This document shows, piece by piece, positions 24,468 to 35,855 of a stretch of DNA of 64,000 bases (position 1 is its first letter; each line of letters opens with the position of its first letter). This DNA is from Herbaspirillum robiniae (GTDB lineage Bacteria; Pseudomonadota; Gammaproteobacteria; Burkholderiales; Burkholderiaceae_D), in the NCBI RefSeq assembly GCF_002213415.1, contig NZ_NJGU01000014.1:62001-126000 (forward strand), given 5' to 3'. Below the pieces are notes generated by a model. The model made no database searches and was not told the DNA's origin. It was given only the letters and a program-made list of their open reading frames with translations. The position numbers and the translations under genes are program-made.

Positions 24468-24511
24468 AAGCAAAAGAAGGCGGCCCCTAAGATCCAGCCC
24501 CTGCGGGGTTC

Positions 24512-24596
24512 CCGCCGGAGCGCGCTGAAAAATGGGCAAGACAGAGTCGCTTCGCTCGACTGTCTTGCTGATCCATTTTTCAGCGCGCTCCGGCGG
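24512..24596. repeat. 85-bp near-perfect inverted repeat
   Basis: The outer arms 24512-24535 and 24573-24596 are complementary over 24 bp (CCGCCGGAGCGCG outermost, GAAAAATGG inner); inside, GCAAGACAG (24536-24544) pairs with CTGTCTTGC (24560-24568) with a four-base bulge (TGAT, 24569-24572) on the right. As RNA it would form one very long hairpin; as DNA it could extrude a cruciform. Confidence 0.85.
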
Positions 24597-24692
24597 CTGG
24601 CTCCCAAGGGGAAATCGTTACCGGCTCGCCTGCGGCATCGCGGGGCTTGCTGCTCGCCTTCGGCTTCGGGGGCGTGGGGCGCTGTTTTTCGT

Positions 24693-24725
24693 TTCTTCTT
24701 CTTCTTCTTCTTCTTCTTCTTCTTC
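24693..24725. repeat. (TTC)11 microsatellite
   Basis: Eleven uninterrupted TTC triplets (GAA on the other strand). It lies in noncoding sequence about 1 kb downstream of the ABC exporter start's far end, so I see no gene whose frame it would switch. Confidence 0.9.
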
Positions 24726-24845
24726 TCGTCTATTGCACATGGACGCGTACGCACCGTCTTCATCACTCCGCCGATTGCCGATCTCATCCGCGAGGTTGCG
24801 CCCCACTGCGATATCGATGCGCAGGCTCGCTATCCAATTTAATCC

Positions 24846-24880
24846 GTCATCCCGGCGAAGGCCGGGATCCAGTGTCGTTC
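24846..24880. repeat. REP-like extragenic palindrome
   Basis: gtcatcccggcgaaggccgg followed by gatccagtgtcgtt. The core ATCCCGGC-GAAG-GCCGGGAT is an 8-bp hairpin with a tetraloop. It is one of at least ten copies in the window. Confidence 0.85.
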
Positions 24881-25030
24881 GTCGCGTCCCACGGAAGCCG
24901 TTCGGACTGAGTCGCCGCAACGCGGCGTATCGAAGTCGGCGCGCATGCCGCCGCATCGGACAAATCTGTCCACAGCCCCCGGCAAGACGAACCCCGAAAC
25001 CTTCTCTTATCCACACCCATTCACGCGCGC

Positions 25031-25060
25031 AAAAAAAAGCCCCGTCAACCGACGGGGCTC
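25031..25060 (-). terminator. terminator of the ABC exporter gene
   Basis: On the minus strand AGCCCCGTC, loop GGTT, GACGGGGCT followed by T8: a perfect 9-bp stem with a U tract, 20 bp beyond the stop codon at 25081. Confidence 0.92.
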
Positions 25061-25080
25061 TTCTGCCAACCACTCAACGC

Positions 25081-26940
<1,860 letters not shown>

Positions 26941-27405
26941 GCAAACTCCACAAAAAACCGGCGGCGACGGGGGCGCCGATGCCCGTGCGGGAACGGGACA
27001 GTCGGCGGCGGGGCCGCGCGGGCGTCAGTTTCTATCGTGCGCGCCGGAGGACTGAGCCGGACGGGATGACCGGTGCGCGTATTCATGATGCGGCCGGCGG
27101 ACCGGTGCGATTAGGAGATCGCTATCATGGTCCATGGGCCTGGCCGGCAACGAAGCAAAAGCTCTTCTTGTACCCCGGCCGGCGCTTGCCGTGCCGAAGG
27201 CGTGATGAAGAGGAGATGAAGCAGAATCATCTCATATCGGGCGCTGTCCTGTGTGCCGGGCGGCTGAAAAACACTTGTCGGCAAATCCGAATTGTCGGGC
27301 TGGCATCATGTCGGCCGGCGCAATCGTCATACGCCCGGCGCGCCATCGTATCCAATCGCCGGCGCGGGTTTGCGGCATACTGCCGTGCCTGTTACCGGAT
27401 CGCCC
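26941..27405. other. 465-bp intergenic region without recognised features
   Basis: Divergent gap between the ABC exporter (minus) and the HD hydrolase (plus). It must carry both promoters. I find no convincing gene, palindrome or consensus promoter in it. Confidence 0.5.
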
Positions 27406-28062
27406 ATGGACATCTCCCGCCACCTCGCCGCCTTCTCCCCCTTCGAAGCGCTCGCCGCCGAACTGCTGCCGCACGTCATGGACGACGCCGGCGACGGTTC
27501 GCACGACATCTCGCACCTGGTGCGCGTGTGGAACAACGTGCGCCGCCTGCAGGCGCAGGAGGGCGGCGACCTGCGCCTGCTGCTGGCGGCGGTCCTGTTG
27601 CACGATTGCGTCCGGGTGGAAAAGAATTCGCCGCTGCGCAGCCAGGCCTCGACGCTCTCCGGGCGACAGGCGGCCGGCATATTGCAGGCATTGGGGTGGA
27701 GCGCGGAACAGGCCGCCGAGGTCGCCCACGCGGTCGAGGCGCACAGCTTCTCGGCGGCGATTGCGCCGCGTTCGCCGGAGGCGAAAATCCTGCAGGACGC
27801 CGACCGCCTGGATGCCATCGGCGCCATCGGCGTGGCGCGCTGCTTCTACACCGCGGGGCGCATGGGTTCGTCGCTGTACGACGCGGCCGACCCGCAAGCC
27901 GCCGGTCGCGCGCTGGATGACCGCCGCTACGCGCTCGATCATTTCCCGGCCAAGCTGTTCAGGTTGTCAGAGGGATTCCAGACCGCCGCCGGCGCGGCGA
28001 TGGCCCGGGCGAGGGAAGAGACGATGCGGCGCTTCGTCAGCGAGATGCTCGGCGAGCTCTAA
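27406..28062 (+). CDS. HD-domain phosphohydrolase
   Basis: 218-residue HD superfamily protein of the YedJ/COG1418 type. Metal-binding residues are visible: H in DGSHDISHLVRVWNN (about residues 29-43), the HD pair in LLHDCVR (about 63-69) and the distal D in ILQDADRLDAIGAIGVAR (about 127-144). Family members hydrolyse nucleotides or phosphate esters; the substrate is unknown. The start is the ATG at 27406 (MDISRHL), which matches where the conserved domain begins; an upstream in-frame ATG at 27292 adds a non-conserved leader. Confidence 0.88.
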   Translation: MDISRHLAAFSPFEALAAELLPHVMDDAGDGSHDISHLVRVWNNVRRLQAQEGGDLRLLLAAVLLHDCVRVEKNSPLRSQASTLSGRQAAGILQALGWSAEQAAEVAHAVEAHSFSAAIAPRSPEAKILQDADRLDAIGAIGVARCFYTAGRMGSSLYDAADPQAAGRALDDRRYALDHFPAKLFRLSEGFQTAAGAAMARAREETMRRFVSEMLGEL

Positions 28063-28232
28063 GCCGTTTCTCGCAATTGAGGGAGGGCGCGCTCCATTGT
28101 TGTTTGGGTCGCCTTGCTTCAATCGTCGATTTTTTTCTGAATCTGCCGAGAGTCGCCGTCACGCCAGTTTATTCACACCGCCACCGGCCAATAATTCCTG
28201 CCTTCGATTTTCCCCACCAAGAAAGGCAGAAC

Positions 28233-28931
28233 ATGAAACACATCGGTCCGGTCGCGCTGGCGATCTTCTTCATCGCCGGCGCCGCAGGCGCGCAGGAGAC
28301 GTCGAACGATTATTACGTCGCGGCGCGCATGCAGAACGCGCATCAGGAAATCTCCGGCCAGCAGCGCTATAGTCCGCGCGCGCAGGGCATCACGCGCGAT
28401 CCCGACAGCACCGACAGGCTCAGCGGATCGCTGGCCCTGGGCCGGCAACTGCCCGGCGGCTGGCGCCTGGAGGCGGAATATGCGGCGCCGGTGAATTCCA
28501 GCTTCGACACCCAGTGGCGCTTCCGGAACCCGGCCAACGGCTTCGTCGGCGCCAGCCGCAACGTGATCGAAACGCGCTCGCAGCGCCTCATGTTCAACGT
28601 CTACAAGGACTTCGCGCTGAGCCAGCGCTTCAGCCTCTATGGCGGCCTGGGCCTGGGCTGGTCGCGCATCGAGGCCGAAGGCTATCAGAATGCGACCACC
28701 CGCCGCTTCGGCAGCGAGAGCCGCAACAACCTGGCCTGGAGCGCCACCGCCGGCGTCGACTACCGGCTCGACAAGACATTCACGCTGGGCATGGGTTACC
28801 GCTACGTGGACCTGGGCCAATACCGGACCGGCCGCAACAATTTCACCAACGCCGCCAACCAGCGCGATGAGCAGCATGGCGGCCGCCTGAAGGAGCAGAA
28901 CCTGTTCGCCGAACTGCGCGCAGGCTTCTGA
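28233..28931 (+). CDS. outer-membrane beta-barrel protein (OmpA/Opa-like)
   Basis: 232 residues with a signal peptide ending in AAGA-QE (about residue 20). The rest is a run of alternating hydrophobic/polar strands: YYVAARMQNA, GSLALGRQLPGGWRLEAEYA, RLMFNVYKDF, FSLYGGLGLGWSRIEAEG, NLAWSATAGVDYRL, FTLGMGYRYVDLGQYRTG and the C-terminal LFAELRAGF ending in Phe, as required for outer-membrane insertion by BAM. This fits an eight-stranded opacity/OmpW-like barrel. AAGAAAGG precedes the ATG. No partner gene suggests a role. Confidence 0.85.
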   Translation: MKHIGPVALAIFFIAGAAGAQETSNDYYVAARMQNAHQEISGQQRYSPRAQGITRDPDSTDRLSGSLALGRQLPGGWRLEAEYAAPVNSSFDTQWRFRNPANGFVGASRNVIETRSQRLMFNVYKDFALSQRFSLYGGLGLGWSRIEAEGYQNATTRRFGSESRNNLAWSATAGVDYRLDKTFTLGMGYRYVDLGQYRTGRNNFTNAANQRDEQHGGRLKEQNLFAELRAGF

Positions 28932-28937
28932 GGCGCG

Positions 28938-30761
28938 TTACTGCAGCATCGTGGTCGCCGCGCTGCGCACATGGCTGGCGAAGGCGGCGGGAGCCAGCGG
29001 GCGGGCCAGGTAATAACCCTGGGCTTCGTCCACGCCCCAGTCGCGGATCATCTGCAGCGTCTGCGCGGTTTCCACGCCCTCGGCCACGATGCGGTAGTCC
29101 AGCTCCTTGGCCAGCGCGATCAACGACTGCACGATGCGGCGGTCGCGCGGGCTGACGTCGAGGTTGCGGATCAGCGACTGGTCGATCTTGACCACCGACG
29201 CCGGCACTTGCTGCAGGTAGGCGAAGTTGCTGTAGCCGGTGCCGAAGTCGTCCAGCGCCAGGCCCATGCCCAGCGCGCGGATCTCGTGCAGCATCTTCAG
29301 CACCGCCGGGCTTTGCATCCACAGCCCTTCGGTGCATTCGATCTCCACCATGGCCGGCGCGATGTCGGCCTCGATGCAGGCGCGTTCCAGGCGTTTGACG
29401 ATGTCGCCTTCCTCGAAGTTGGGCGCCGACAGGTTGATCGCCAGCTTCAGGTGCATGCCTTCGCCGCGCCACGCGGCCATCTGTTTCAGCGCCGCCGTGA
29501 TCACCCAGTCCGACACCGGACGGATCAGCGCGGTGCGCTCCACCAGCGGGATGAACTCGGCCGGCGAGATCGCGCCGAGCTCGCGGTGCTGCCAGCGCAG
29601 CAGCGCTTCGGCGCCGTGGTAGGCGTCGGTCTTGAGGTCCAGTTTTGGCTGGTAGGCCAGCTGGAAACCGTGCTCCGATTGGATCGCCTCCGGGATGTCG
29701 TTGAGCAGGCGGAAGCTGCGCTGGTGGCGCACGTCGGCATCGGCGTCATAGTCGGCCCAGCGGCGCTGCCGCGTGAAGGCTTCGTGCAAGGCCGCCACGG
29801 CCTTGCGCGGCGCGTCCAGCAGGGCTTCGCGCTGCGCTTCCACGCGTACGATGCCGCCGTAGCTGGGCAGGTTCAGCGGCAGCGTCATGCTGTGCACCGG
29901 CTGTTCCAGCGCCGGCGTCAGCTCGCGCAGCTGCTGCGCGAAATCGCGCTCATGCCCTTCATGCGAGAGCAGCGCGAAACGCGCATCGGTGACGTGATAG
30001 ACGTCGGCGCGGCCGGCCGTCATCTGCTGCAGCCGCGCACCGACGTTGCGCACCAGGTCGTCGTAGACGCGCATGCCCAGCACGCTGGCGATCTCGAAGG
30101 CGGTGTTGGCGTCCGGCATGTCGATGTAGGCCAGCGTGCGCGGACCGGGCGTGGCCGCGGTATCGTCGTCCGCCGCGCGCAGGCGCGCCAGCGCCTCCAG
30201 GTCTTCCTGCAGCTGGTATTTGTTGGGCATGCCGGTCAGCGCGTCGACGCGGCCCACCGCGCGCCGCAGCAGCATCTGCGACATCGCCAGCGCGGCCAGT
30301 TGCTGCAGTTGCCTGCGCTGGGCCGGGGTGAAGCTGCGCGCTTCGGTGGCCGTGACGCACAGCGCGCCGATGGCGTGGCCGTCCGGCGTGATCAGCGGCG
30401 CGCCGGCGTAGAAGCGGATGTGCGGCGCGCCGGTCACCATCGGGTTGTCGGCGAAACGCGGGTCGGCGGCCGCGTCTTCCACCACCATCACCGCGCGCTG
30501 GGCCACGGTGTAGTGACAGAACGACTGCTCGCGCGAAGGCGCACACATGTCGGGGCCGCTTTGCGACTTGACCCACTGGCGCTCGGCATCGATCAGCGAC
30601 ACATACGCGCCGGTGACGCCGAAGATGCCGGCGCACAGGCGGGTGATGTTGTCCAGGTCTTCCGAGGCGCCGCTGTCGAGCAGGTGCAGGGAATGCAGCG
30701 CCGCCAGGCGCTGCAGTTCTTCTTCCGGTACGGCGAGGGCGTGTGCGTTCGCCTCAGCCAT
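28938..30761 (-). CDS. GAF - degenerate GGDEF - EAL c-di-GMP phosphodiesterase
   Basis: 607-residue soluble protein. Residues about 25-165 form a GAF domain ([45 protein letters not shown]). A GGDEF-like domain begins at [13 protein letters not shown] (about 175) but its active site reads VTDARFALL in place of GGDEF, so it should not make c-di-GMP. The EAL domain keeps its motifs: E385-[30 protein letters not shown] and AEGVET, so phosphodiesterase activity is expected. Its start overlaps the end of the chemoreceptor gene by 8 bp, which ties the two products together in expression. Confidence 0.92.
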   Translation of the reverse strand: MAEANAHALAVPEEELQRLAALHSLHLLDSGASEDLDNITRLCAGIFGVTGAYVSLIDAERQWVKSQSGPDMCAPSREQSFCHYTVAQRAVMVVEDAAADPRFADNPMVTGAPHIRFYAGAPLITPDGHAIGALCVTATEARSFTPAQRRQLQQLAALAMSQMLLRRAVGRVDALTGMPNKYQLQEDLEALARLRAADDDTAATPGPRTLAYIDMPDANTAFEIASVLGMRVYDDLVRNVGARLQQMTAGRADVYHVTDARFALLSHEGHERDFAQQLRELTPALEQPVHSMTLPLNLPSYGGIVRVEAQREALLDAPRKAVAALHEAFTRQRRWADYDADADVRHQRSFRLLNDIPEAIQSEHGFQLAYQPKLDLKTDAYHGAEALLRWQHRELGAISPAEFIPLVERTALIRPVSDWVITAALKQMAAWRGEGMHLKLAINLSAPNFEEGDIVKRLERACIEADIAPAMVEIECTEGLWMQSPAVLKMLHEIRALGMGLALDDFGTGYSNFAYLQQVPASVVKIDQSLIRNLDVSPRDRRIVQSLIALAKELDYRIVAEGVETAQTLQMIRDWGVDEAQGYYLARPLAPAAFASHVRSAATTMLQ

Positions 30762-32466
30762 ATGCGCGCTCCCTGGCGCTCACACCCAGGGCCGGCGCCG
30801 GATTGACGTCGACACTGCGCAGCGGCAGCACGTTGGATGGCGCGGCGGCCATCGGCGCAAGGGCCGAGGGCGGCTCCAGCTGGAACACGCCCACCGCGTG
30901 GTTCAGGTTGACCGCCTGGTCCTGCAGCGTAGCCACGGCGGCGCTGGCCTGTTCCACCAGCGCGGCGTTGTGCTGGGTGACCTGGTCCATCAGCGCGATC
31001 GCCTTGTGCACTTCCTCGATGCCCAGGCTCTGCTCGTGGCTGGCGGCGGAGATCTCGCCCATCACGTCGGTCACGTGCTGCACGCTGGTGACGATCTGCT
31101 GCATGGTGCTGCCGGCCTGCTCGACCAGCTTGGTGCCGTTCTCGACGTTGTCCACCGAGGTGTCGATGAGCTGTTTCACTTCCTTGGCGGCGGCTGAGCT
31201 GCGCTGCGCGAGGTTGCGCACTTCGGTGGCGACCACGGCGAAGCCGCGGCCCTGTTCGCCGGCGCGCGCCGCCTCCACCGCCGCGTTCAGCGCCAGAATA
31301 TTGGTCTGGAAGGCGATGCCGTCGATCACGCTGATGATGTCCACGATCTTGCGCGACGAGTCGTTGATGGCGGCCATGGTGTCGACCACCTCGGCCACGA
31401 TGGCGCCGCCCTGCTTGGCGATGTCGGAGGCGTTGTGCGCCAGCTGGTTGGCCTGGCGCGCGTTGGCGTCGTTCTGCTTGACGGTGGCGGTGAGCTGCTC
31501 CATGGCCGAGGCGGTTTCTTCCAGCGAGGCGGCCTGGTCTTCGGTGCGGGCCGACAGGTCGGTGTTGCCGGCGGCGATCTGGGCGCTGATGGTGGCCACG
31601 CCGGCGGCGGCGTCGCGCACTTCGGTGACGGTGGCGCGCAGGTTGCCGCTCATCTCGGAGAGCGCGGCCATGATGCTCACGCGCTCGCCGCCGTCGTTCC
31701 TGCGCAGCGCCACCTCGTGGTACAGCTCGCCGCGGTCGACCGCCAACGCCAGCTGCTTGACGTCGTCAGGCTCGGCGCCCAGCGCGCGGCGAATCGAGCG
31801 GGTGATCAGCGTGGCCAGCACGACGCCGGCCACCAGCGCGGCGGCCAGCAGCGCCAGCATGAAGGCCTGGAAGCCGTGCGCCACCGCGCGCGCCTTGGCC
31901 GACTCGGCCTGGCTCATGCTCTCCTGCAGGTCGATGAACTGGTTGATCGCGGCCAGCCACTCGGTGAAGGCGGGCTTGGCCTGGGTGAGCATCATCTGGC
32001 GCGCGCCGTCGATGTCGCCGGCGTTGCGGGCGGCGATGATCCTGGCCGCCAGCGGCATGGCGCGCGCTTCGATGGCCTTGATCCGTTCCAGGTCGGCGCG
32101 TTCTTCGGCGCGCACCTGCTTGCCGCGTTCGCCGGCGAAGATCGCGTCCAGCGGCTTGGCCGATTGCTGGTAGTCGGCATCGAGCTTGTTGATCTGGGCC
32201 AGTACGTCCTTCACCTCGGCGTCGCCCACCAGGGTCAGGTCGCGCAGGGCGATGGCGCGGTCGTGCACGCTGCCGCGGAAGTTGATGGCGTAGCGCTGCT
32301 TGACGTTGTTGTCTTCGCTGACGGTAGTCAGGCTGCCTTCGATGGAATTGACCTTGGAGATGCTGAGCACCGTCAGCACCAGCATCATCGCCAACACCAG
32401 CGCGAAACTCAGCGCCAGCCTGGCCGCCACGCTCAATGTGGCGCGTTGTTCGGTTACGGCATTCAT
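30754..32466 (-). CDS. methyl-accepting chemotaxis protein
   Basis: 570-residue Tar-type chemoreceptor: short cytoplasmic N-terminus, TM1 at about 17-37, a periplasmic four-helix-bundle ligand domain (about 38-195) with the 4HB_MCP pattern [24 protein letters not shown]2 at about 200-222, HAMP (about 223-275), and the coiled-coil signalling domain with the conserved hairpin tip [20 protein letters not shown] and [15 protein letters not shown]. The C-terminus has no CheR/CheB-binding pentapeptide. The start is ATG 32466, preceded by AGGGAG. It is the first gene of a two-gene minus-strand operon with the GAF-EAL protein. Confidence 0.95.
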   Translation of the reverse strand: MNAVTEQRATLSVAARLALSFALVLAMMLVLTVLSISKVNSIEGSLTTVSEDNNVKQRYAINFRGSVHDRAIALRDLTLVGDAEVKDVLAQINKLDADYQQSAKPLDAIFAGERGKQVRAEERADLERIKAIEARAMPLAARIIAARNAGDIDGARQMMLTQAKPAFTEWLAAINQFIDLQESMSQAESAKARAVAHGFQAFMLALLAAALVAGVVLATLITRSIRRALGAEPDDVKQLALAVDRGELYHEVALRRNDGGERVSIMAALSEMSGNLRATVTEVRDAAAGVATISAQIAAGNTDLSARTEDQAASLEETASAMEQLTATVKQNDANARQANQLAHNASDIAKQGGAIVAEVVDTMAAINDSSRKIVDIISVIDGIAFQTNILALNAAVEAARAGEQGRGFAVVATEVRNLAQRSSAAAKEVKQLIDTSVDNVENGTKLVEQAGSTMQQIVTSVQHVTDVMGEISAASHEQSLGIEEVHKAIALMDQVTQHNAALVEQASAAVATLQDQAVNLNHAVGVFQLEPPSALAPMAAAPSNVLPLRSVDVNPAPALGVSARERAYG

Positions 32467-32842
32467 GTTCTTGTGCTCCCTGAAGTGATTGGTCTGCCGT
32501 TGCCGGCGTATATCGCTGGTGAAAATATGTCGCTGGTGAAACCGGGTGTCGGTGCCGCCGATTATTGCCGCCGCCATCAGGGCCGCCAACTATACGGAGG
32601 TATTACCCGCACTCGCTTTCGGATGAATTGATGAGCTGCAACAACGCGCAGATGAGGTACGGAGTTCCCGAAGCCAATGGGCGACGGCGATTGAATGTTT
32701 TGATCGCCGCGATAGACGGGACCGGTACAGCGGCTCGCTTCTTGCCGCGCGCGAAAGCCGGGGCCCGGGCGCGCCGCCCGTTAAGTCTGGCTTAAGTCTG
32801 CGGCGGCAAGCTGGACGGCAAACAACATCGCAGGACTACGCC
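32467..32842. other. 376-bp divergent promoter region
   Basis: Gap between the chemoreceptor (minus) and the SbmA-like ABC transporter (plus). It holds no gene that I can support. The only clear signal is the TTAAG direct repeat at 32780-32796; I did not find a convincing flagellar (sigma-28) promoter for the chemoreceptor. Confidence 0.5.
32780..32796 (+). promoter_or_regulatory. PmrA/QseB-like direct-repeat box
   Basis: GTTAAG, TCTGG, CTTAAG: two hexamers 11 bp apart, inside a larger direct repeat of TTAAGTCTG at 32781-32789 and 32792-32800. The spacing equals one helical turn and the sequence matches the PmrA-family box (YTTAAK-N5-YTTAAK) except for G at the first position. It ends 46 bp before the start codon of the ABC transporter. 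Confidence 0.6.
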
Positions 32843-34624
32843 ATGAAAGCCGTCAGCACTTCGTCAGCCACCGCGCCGCCAGCCGTGCAGGCCAGCCGCG
32901 CCGAGATCTGGGGCCTGATCAGGCCGTTCTGGTTTTCCGAGCAGAAGTGGAAGGCGCTGGCGCTCCTGGCGGCGATCCTCGCGCTCAACCTCGGCATGGT
33001 CTACATCAACGTGCGGCTGAACTCCTGGAACCGCGACCTGTACGACGTGCTCCAGGCGCGCAACTATCCGCAGTTCAAGTCGCTGCTGTGGCAGTTCTCC
33101 GGGCTGGCCTTCGTCTTCATCGCGGTGGCCATCTACCGCGTCTACCTGACGCAGGCGCTGCAGATCCGCTGGCGCTACTGGATGAGCGAGCGCTACATGG
33201 ACAAGTGGCTCGCGCACCGCGCCTACTACCGCATCGAACAGGGCCAGCAGGGGCGGCTGTCGGACAACCCCGACCAGCGCATCGCCGAAGACCTGCATTC
33301 GCTCACCTCCGACACCTTGTCGCTGGTGCTGGGCTTCATCTCCAGCAGCGTCACGCTGTTCTCCTTCGTGCATATCCTGTGGGCGGTCAGCGGACCGCTG
33401 TCGTTCGCCGCGCTCGGCCAGTCGTGGACCATCCCCGGCTACATGGTGTGGTTCGCCGTGGTGTACGCGGCGGTGGGCTCGGGCATCGTGTGGTGGATCG
33501 GCAAGCCGCTGGTGGGCCTGAACTTCAACCAGGAGCGTTTCGAGGCCAACTACCGGTTCGGCCTGATCCGCGTGCGCGAGCACTCGGAGGCGGTGGCGCT
33601 GTATCGCGGCGAGGCGCAGGAGCGTGCGCAGCTGGGCGCGCGCCTGGACGACATCCGCGCCAACTGGTGGGACATCATGCGCCTGACCAAGAAGCTCAAC
33701 ATCGCCGTCAATTTCTACGGCCAGTTCGCGATCATCTTCCCGATGCTGGTGTCGGCGCCGCGCTATTTTTCGGGCGCCATCACGCTGGGCGTGATGATGC
33801 AGATCGCCGACGCCTTCGGCCAGGAGCAGGATTCGCTGTCGTGGTTCATCAACGCCTTTTCCACCCTGGCCGGATGGAAGGCCAGCATCAACCGCCTGGC
33901 CGGTTTCAACGCCGACGTCGAGCGCGCCGCCGGCATGGCGCGCACCATCGAGGTCAGGCGCCACGCCGGCAGCGCCCTGACCATCGAGGGCCTGCAGCTG
34001 TCGCTGCCGGACGGCGCGCTGATGCTGCGCGGGCTCGATGCGCGGGTGGAGTCGGGCGAGCAGGTGCTGATCAGCGGCCCGTCCGGCAGCGGCAAGTCGA
34101 CGCTGATCCGCGCCATCGCCGACGTCTGGCCGTACGGACGCGGCAGCATCGGCCTGCCGGAAGGGGCGCCGGCGATGTTCCTGCCGCAGCGCAGCTACCT
34201 GCCCATCGGCACGCTGCGCGCCGCGCTGTCGTACCCGGCCGCCGAAGGCAGCTTCGATGACGCCGCGATCGCGCGCTATCTCGCGCTGTGCCGCCTGCCG
34301 CAACTGGCGGACCGGCTGGATGTGGCGGCCAACTGGAGCCAGGCGCTGTCGCCGGGCGAGCAGCAGCGGCTGGCCTTCGTGCGGGTGTTCCTGAACCGGC
34401 CGCAATGGCTGTTCCTGGACGAGGCCAGCAGCGCCATGGACGGCGAGACCGAGGAAGCGCTCTACGCCGCCTTGCCGCGCGAGCTGCCGGGCGTGACGGT
34501 GATCAGCATCGCCCACCGCGAGACGCTGGCGCGCTTCCACGGCGTGCGCTGGAAGTTCGTGCCGGTCGCCGACGGCGAGGGCTGCCGCGTGGAGGCGTCC
34601 TCCCTGCGGGCGGTGACGGCATAG
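32843..34624 (+). CDS. SbmA/BacA-like ABC transporter (YddA type, with ATPase)
   Basis: 593-residue fused transporter. The membrane part belongs to the SbmA/BacA-like family: NVRLNSWNRDLYDVLQARNYPQF (about 53-75), RWRYWMSERYMDKWLAHRAYYR (111-132), DNPDQRIAEDL (141-151) and GFISSSVTLFSFVHILW (163-180). The ATPase follows: Walker A ISGPSGSGKST, signature ALSPGEQQRLAFVRV, Walker B WLFLDEASSAMD. Relatives import peptides, B12 or very-long-chain fatty acids, or influence sensitivity to antimicrobial peptides. A PmrA-like box upstream would place it in an envelope-stress response; that is inference. Confidence 0.92.
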   Translation: MKAVSTSSATAPPAVQASRAEIWGLIRPFWFSEQKWKALALLAAILALNLGMVYINVRLNSWNRDLYDVLQARNYPQFKSLLWQFSGLAFVFIAVAIYRVYLTQALQIRWRYWMSERYMDKWLAHRAYYRIEQGQQGRLSDNPDQRIAEDLHSLTSDTLSLVLGFISSSVTLFSFVHILWAVSGPLSFAALGQSWTIPGYMVWFAVVYAAVGSGIVWWIGKPLVGLNFNQERFEANYRFGLIRVREHSEAVALYRGEAQERAQLGARLDDIRANWWDIMRLTKKLNIAVNFYGQFAIIFPMLVSAPRYFSGAITLGVMMQIADAFGQEQDSLSWFINAFSTLAGWKASINRLAGFNADVERAAGMARTIEVRRHAGSALTIEGLQLSLPDGALMLRGLDARVESGEQVLISGPSGSGKSTLIRAIADVWPYGRGSIGLPEGAPAMFLPQRSYLPIGTLRAALSYPAAEGSFDDAAIARYLALCRLPQLADRLDVAANWSQALSPGEQQRLAFVRVFLNRPQWLFLDEASSAMDGETEEALYAALPRELPGVTVISIAHRETLARFHGVRWKFVPVADGEGCRVEASSLRAVTA

Positions 34625-34801
34625 CACGCGCCTTCCGCTCTTTGGCCGGCGGCGGGATAATGGGAGTGGATTGAACCGCGCAAGCGCACAGGCGCAATAC
34701 CGTTTTTGCATAACCTCGCGTCTGCGCGCATGTGAGAATCTTTGAGTGGCGGCAAGAGATCCGCTCCGTTTTCCCCATTCCCGCAACCTGGAAAAACCAC
34801 C

Positions 34802-35650
34802 ATGAACGATCCCATCGTCTACCTGAACGGCGAACTCACGCCCCTGTCCGAAGCCCGCGTGCCGGTGCTGGACCGGGGTTTCATCTTCGGTGACGGCATC
34901 TACGAAGTGATCCCGATGTATGGCCGCAAGGCCTTCCGCGGCGCGCAGCACCTGGCGCGACTGTTCCGCAGCCTCGCCAGCATCGGTATTCCAAATCCGC
35001 ATAACGAGGGCGGGTGGCTGGCCCTGATCGACCGCGTGGTGCAGGCCAACGGCCTGGACGACCAGATGATCTACCTGCAGGTCACCCGCGGCGTGGCCAA
35101 GCGCGCCCACGCCTTCCCCAAGGAAGTGGTGCCGACCGTGCTGATCATGACCAATCCGATGGTGCTGCCGCCGGCCTCGGCCATCGAGAACGGCGTGCCC
35201 TGCGTGACGCTGGAAGACCGCCGCTGGCTGAACTGCCAGATCAAGTCGACTTCGCTGCTGGGCAACGTGCTGGCGGCGCAGTTCGCGGCCGAGCACAACG
35301 TCACCGAAGCGATCCAGTTCCGCGACGGCCTGCTGTCGGAAGCCTCGTCTTCCAACGTGTGGGTGGTCAAGGACGGCAAGATCTCGGCGCCGCCCAAGGA
35401 CAACCTGATCCTGGAAGGCATCCGCTACGGCCTGATGGAAGAGCTGTGCGCCGAGCAGGGCATCGCCTTCGAGGCGCGCCGCATCCCGCGCGAGGAAGTG
35501 TTCGCCGCCGACGAGCTGATCATCTCCTCGGCCAGCAAGGAAGTGCTGCCGGTGGTGACGCTGGACGACAAGCCGGTCGGCAACGGTCGTCCCGGCCCGG
35601 TGTTCGCCAAGGTCTACGCCGCCTACCAGGCCGCCAAGGCGCGCCTGTAA
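34802..35650 (+). CDS. dat: D-amino acid aminotransferase
   Basis: Fold-type IV PLP enzyme (282 residues) of the D-alanine transaminase branch. The start YLNGELTPLSEARVPVLDRGF-IFGDGIYEVIP (about 7-40) is typical, PLP-lysine is Lys148 in CQIKSTSLLGN, and EASSSNVWVV (about 180-189) and the late IISSASKEVLPVV are family motifs. It interconverts D-amino acids and 2-oxo acids, supplying D-glutamate or D-alanine for peptidoglycan. A branched-chain or 4-amino-4-deoxychorismate lyase identity is less likely from the motif set. Position just before ybeD and lipB/lipA is conserved in betaproteobacteria. The start is ATG 34802; the track start further upstream is a GTG without support. Confidence 0.93.
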   Translation: MNDPIVYLNGELTPLSEARVPVLDRGFIFGDGIYEVIPMYGRKAFRGAQHLARLFRSLASIGIPNPHNEGGWLALIDRVVQANGLDDQMIYLQVTRGVAKRAHAFPKEVVPTVLIMTNPMVLPPASAIENGVPCVTLEDRRWLNCQIKSTSLLGNVLAAQFAAEHNVTEAIQFRDGLLSEASSSNVWVVKDGKISAPPKDNLILEGIRYGLMEELCAEQGIAFEARRIPREEVFAADELIISSASKEVLPVVTLDDKPVGNGRPGPVFAKVYAAYQAAKARL

Positions 35651-35682
35651 GCCTGGTCCGGCTGTCTGGCAAGCTGTCCGTG

Positions 35683-35716
35683 CATGGGCCGCCGGGTGCG
35701 GCCCATGTGCGTTTTT
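35683..35716 (+). terminator. terminator after dat
   Basis: CATGGGCCGC, loop CGGGT, GCGGCCCATG, then TGCGTTTTT: a perfect 10-bp stem with a U tract about 33 bp after the dat stop. A -10-like TACAAT at 35741-35746 follows and may start ybeD transcription. Confidence 0.8.
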
Positions 35717-35855
35717 GGCCGCTGCGCGGGCGGCTTGGCGTACAATGCGCTATCCCCCAACCGCACAACCCCATCCGCTTGAAGCCGGCCGTTTCATCCC
35801 CATCTGGGTGCATTGAAAACGGAGCGACCGGCGGATAACGCCATCGCCTATTGCC

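Larger units (their letters stand above)
24306..25080. other. 775-bp repeat-rich intergenic region
   Basis: No gene is recognisable here. In order it holds a (TGG)8 microsatellite, a 26-bp hairpin, an 85-bp large inverted repeat, a (TTC)11 microsatellite, a REP-like palindrome, a perfect DnaA-box 9-mer (25007-25015) and the terminator of the ABC exporter gene. Long open frames across it come from low-complexity sequence. Confidence 0.75.

Noticed and set aside
24693-24725. (TTC)11 as a phase-variation switch
   Set aside because: It is not inside a gene, triplet length changes would not shift a frame, and it is too far from any promoter start that I can define.
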